Shown one piece after another: positions 39,005 through 39,922 of a stretch of DNA of 39,922 nt (positions are counted from its first letter, which is position 1; every line of letters starts with the position of its first letter). A model generated the notes under the pieces. The model had not been told where the DNA came from. It was given only the letters and a program-made list of their open reading frames with translations, and did not search any database. Origin of the DNA: a virus; the IMG/VR virus record IMGVR_UViG_3300042472_000277, positions 1 through 39,922 of that record. One strand, 5' to 3'. Position numbers and translations under genes: made by a program.

Positions 39005-39291
39005 TGGTTCTGGGCGATTAGTTTTTGATCCCTACGGAATTGACGTAGGATGTCGGCTGCAAAAGTCCTTGAGATGTTGTCGTATGCGCCACCATAAAAC
39101 AGCATAACGCCGTGTTGCTTTGATACTCCGTTTTCGATCATCCATTTTCCTGTGCAAACGCATAACCTAGTGGTCTCAGGTCCGCTGGTGTATTGCTTAG
39201 AGGTTTTTGATTTGTATATTCTCATTGTTTTTCTGCTTGGTTTTGGTTCGTCTTCGGGGTTAGGCCATCCGAGTCCGTCTAGTCCGCTCAT
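39001..39291 (-). CDS. Early protein, 96 aa, unknown
   Basis: No family recognised. The N-terminus is Pro/Asp-rich (MSGLDGLGWPNPEDEPKPS). The middle has two cysteines (RLCVCTGKWMIENG), and the end is basic and helical (ADILRQFRRDQKLIAQNQ). It begins 3 nt after the upstream stop and overlaps the downstream start (ATGA). Probably cytoplasmic. Confidence 0.72.
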   Translation of the reverse strand: MSGLDGLGWPNPEDEPKPSRKTMRIYKSKTSKQYTSGPETTRLCVCTGKWMIENGVSKQHGVMLFYGGAYDNISRTFAADILRQFRRDQKLIAQNQ

Positions 39292-39294
39292 AAC

Positions 39295-39657
39295 TTATTG
39301 GCAGCTTTCGCATTCGGGGTCATCGAGCCTACAAGCCTCGCCCAATGGCTCGTCCATATCGTCGTCAATAGACTCAAGGTGCATGGTCAAACCACCGTCC
39401 ATCCTGCTCTCCAGCTTCTTGATCCTTAAGTTTGGGAGATCAGGATGATACTCACGGGCAAGGGAGCCGTGGGCGATTAGGGGTCCACCGGAAGGGTCGA
39501 TAAAACTCAAGCCCTCTGAGATGCCGTCCGCAAATCCGCCGAACCTACAATGGTAATCCACTAACGCCAGACGGTAAACTCCGTCGGAGACTTTGATCGC
39601 TGTTACTGTGTGTGTGCCGTAGTGGCCCTTGATTTCAATGGATTCCTGTGTTTTCAT
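39295..39657 (-). CDS. Early protein, 120 aa, unknown
   Basis: No family recognised. A beta-rich N-terminal half (IKGHYGTHTVTAIKVSDGVY, then RLALVDYHCRFGGF) is followed by an acidic C-terminus with a cysteine pair at the end (DPECESCQ) and one before it, possibly a small metal site. It is the first of the contiguous early genes after the conserved 84-aa gene, about 60 nt downstream of it. The leader is A-rich. Confidence 0.72.
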   Translation of the reverse strand: MKTQESIEIKGHYGTHTVTAIKVSDGVYRLALVDYHCRFGGFADGISEGLSFIDPSGGPLIAHGSLAREYHPDLPNLRIKKLESRMDGGLTMHLESIDDDMDEPLGEACRLDDPECESCQ

Positions 39658-39922
39658 TGCTTGGTAAAGTTAGTTGTTTTCAGTGAGCCTTCGGGGTTCG
39701 TTGTATTTTGTGTGTTCATAGTGGTTTAACTTTCGCTAGTTTCTTTTCAAGTGCCTTGTTGAACCTTTCAACATCAGCGTCTCGTATGATCAACCCAATG
39801 GTCTCAGGTCGGGAATTATAGGTTAGCCTGTTGAGGGCCGAAGCAACCCCAAAGGGTACTTTGATATTCCTTGCTGTGTTCATCAGGTTCTTGCCTCGGA
39901 TAAGCGTCATGGATAACGGCAC
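39651..39922. repeat. Right copy of the 272-bp contig-end overlap
   Basis: Matches bases 1-272 at 268 of 272 positions. It begins 7 nt inside the 5' end of the 120-aa gene and ends inside the 84-aa gene, so the break has no relation to gene borders. Joining at this overlap restores one continuous early region. Confidence 0.9.
39716..39922 (-). CDS. 5'-truncated second copy of the 84-aa early gene (variant allele)
   Basis: Same gene as at 66-320, cut at the window edge so that about 16 N-terminal residues are missing. One residue differs (IIRDADVERF here, IIRDSDVERF in the other copy), and the remaining differences are silent. It is an overlap artefact carrying a strain variant, not a duplicated gene. 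Confidence 0.85.
   Translation of the reverse strand: MPLSMTLIRGKNLMNTARNIKVPFGVASALNRLTYNSRPETIGLIIRDADVERFNKALEKKLAKVKPL

Overview
The window is essentially one complete genome of a T7-like podovirus (short-tailed dsDNA phage with its own single-subunit RNA polymerase, Autographiviridae-like). Every convincing gene lies on the minus strand, so the genome reads from right to left. Bases 1-272 are repeated at 39651-39922 with four mismatches, and the overlap cuts through one small gene. The contig therefore closes as a circle of about 39,650 bp that was opened inside a gene, and the real virion ends must lie elsewhere.

Layout in the direction of transcription. (1) Early region: two small genes (1621-1155), a tyrosine integrase (1143-325), a conserved small gene (320-66, repeated at the right edge), then a chain of small early genes (39657-37381), many with ATGA stop/start overlaps, ending in the phage RNA polymerase (37362-34930). 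(2) Replication: gp2.5-like SSB, gp3-like endonuclease I, gp4-like primase-helicase with a likely internal start, gp5-like DNA polymerase, gp6-like exonuclease and a DUF5664/MazZ-like dNTP hydrolase (34896-29361). (3) Head and fibres: small tail/virion proteins, two extra fibre or spike genes, portal, scaffold, a holin-like protein, a lipoprotein, a 541-nt structured leader, the capsid gene and a strong terminator at the T7 T-phi position. (4) Tail and ejection: gp11- to gp17-like proteins (20924-8229). (5) Lysis and packaging: class II holin, small and large terminase, zinc amidase. (6) A repeat-rich terminal region (5486-1622): short-repeat arrays, hairpins, an accessory cassette (4144-2052) and a very strong terminator. 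The cassette also holds a tRNA 3'-end-like sequence that could be attP.

The integrase and the putative tRNA-type attP suggest a phage able to lysogenise, as is known for some marine T7-like phages. Host: very few genes have a Shine-Dalgarno sequence. Starts are preceded instead by A- or A/C-rich leaders, as expected for hosts with little SD use (Bacteroidota, Verrucomicrobiota, some cyanobacteria). The sequence does not allow a firmer host call.

The least ordinary parts are the structured leader upstream of the capsid gene, which contains a perfectly paired tRNA-like cloverleaf; the accessory cassette with a cysteine-rich protein between two different tandem-repeat arrays; the putative attP; and several genes of 34-59 codons.
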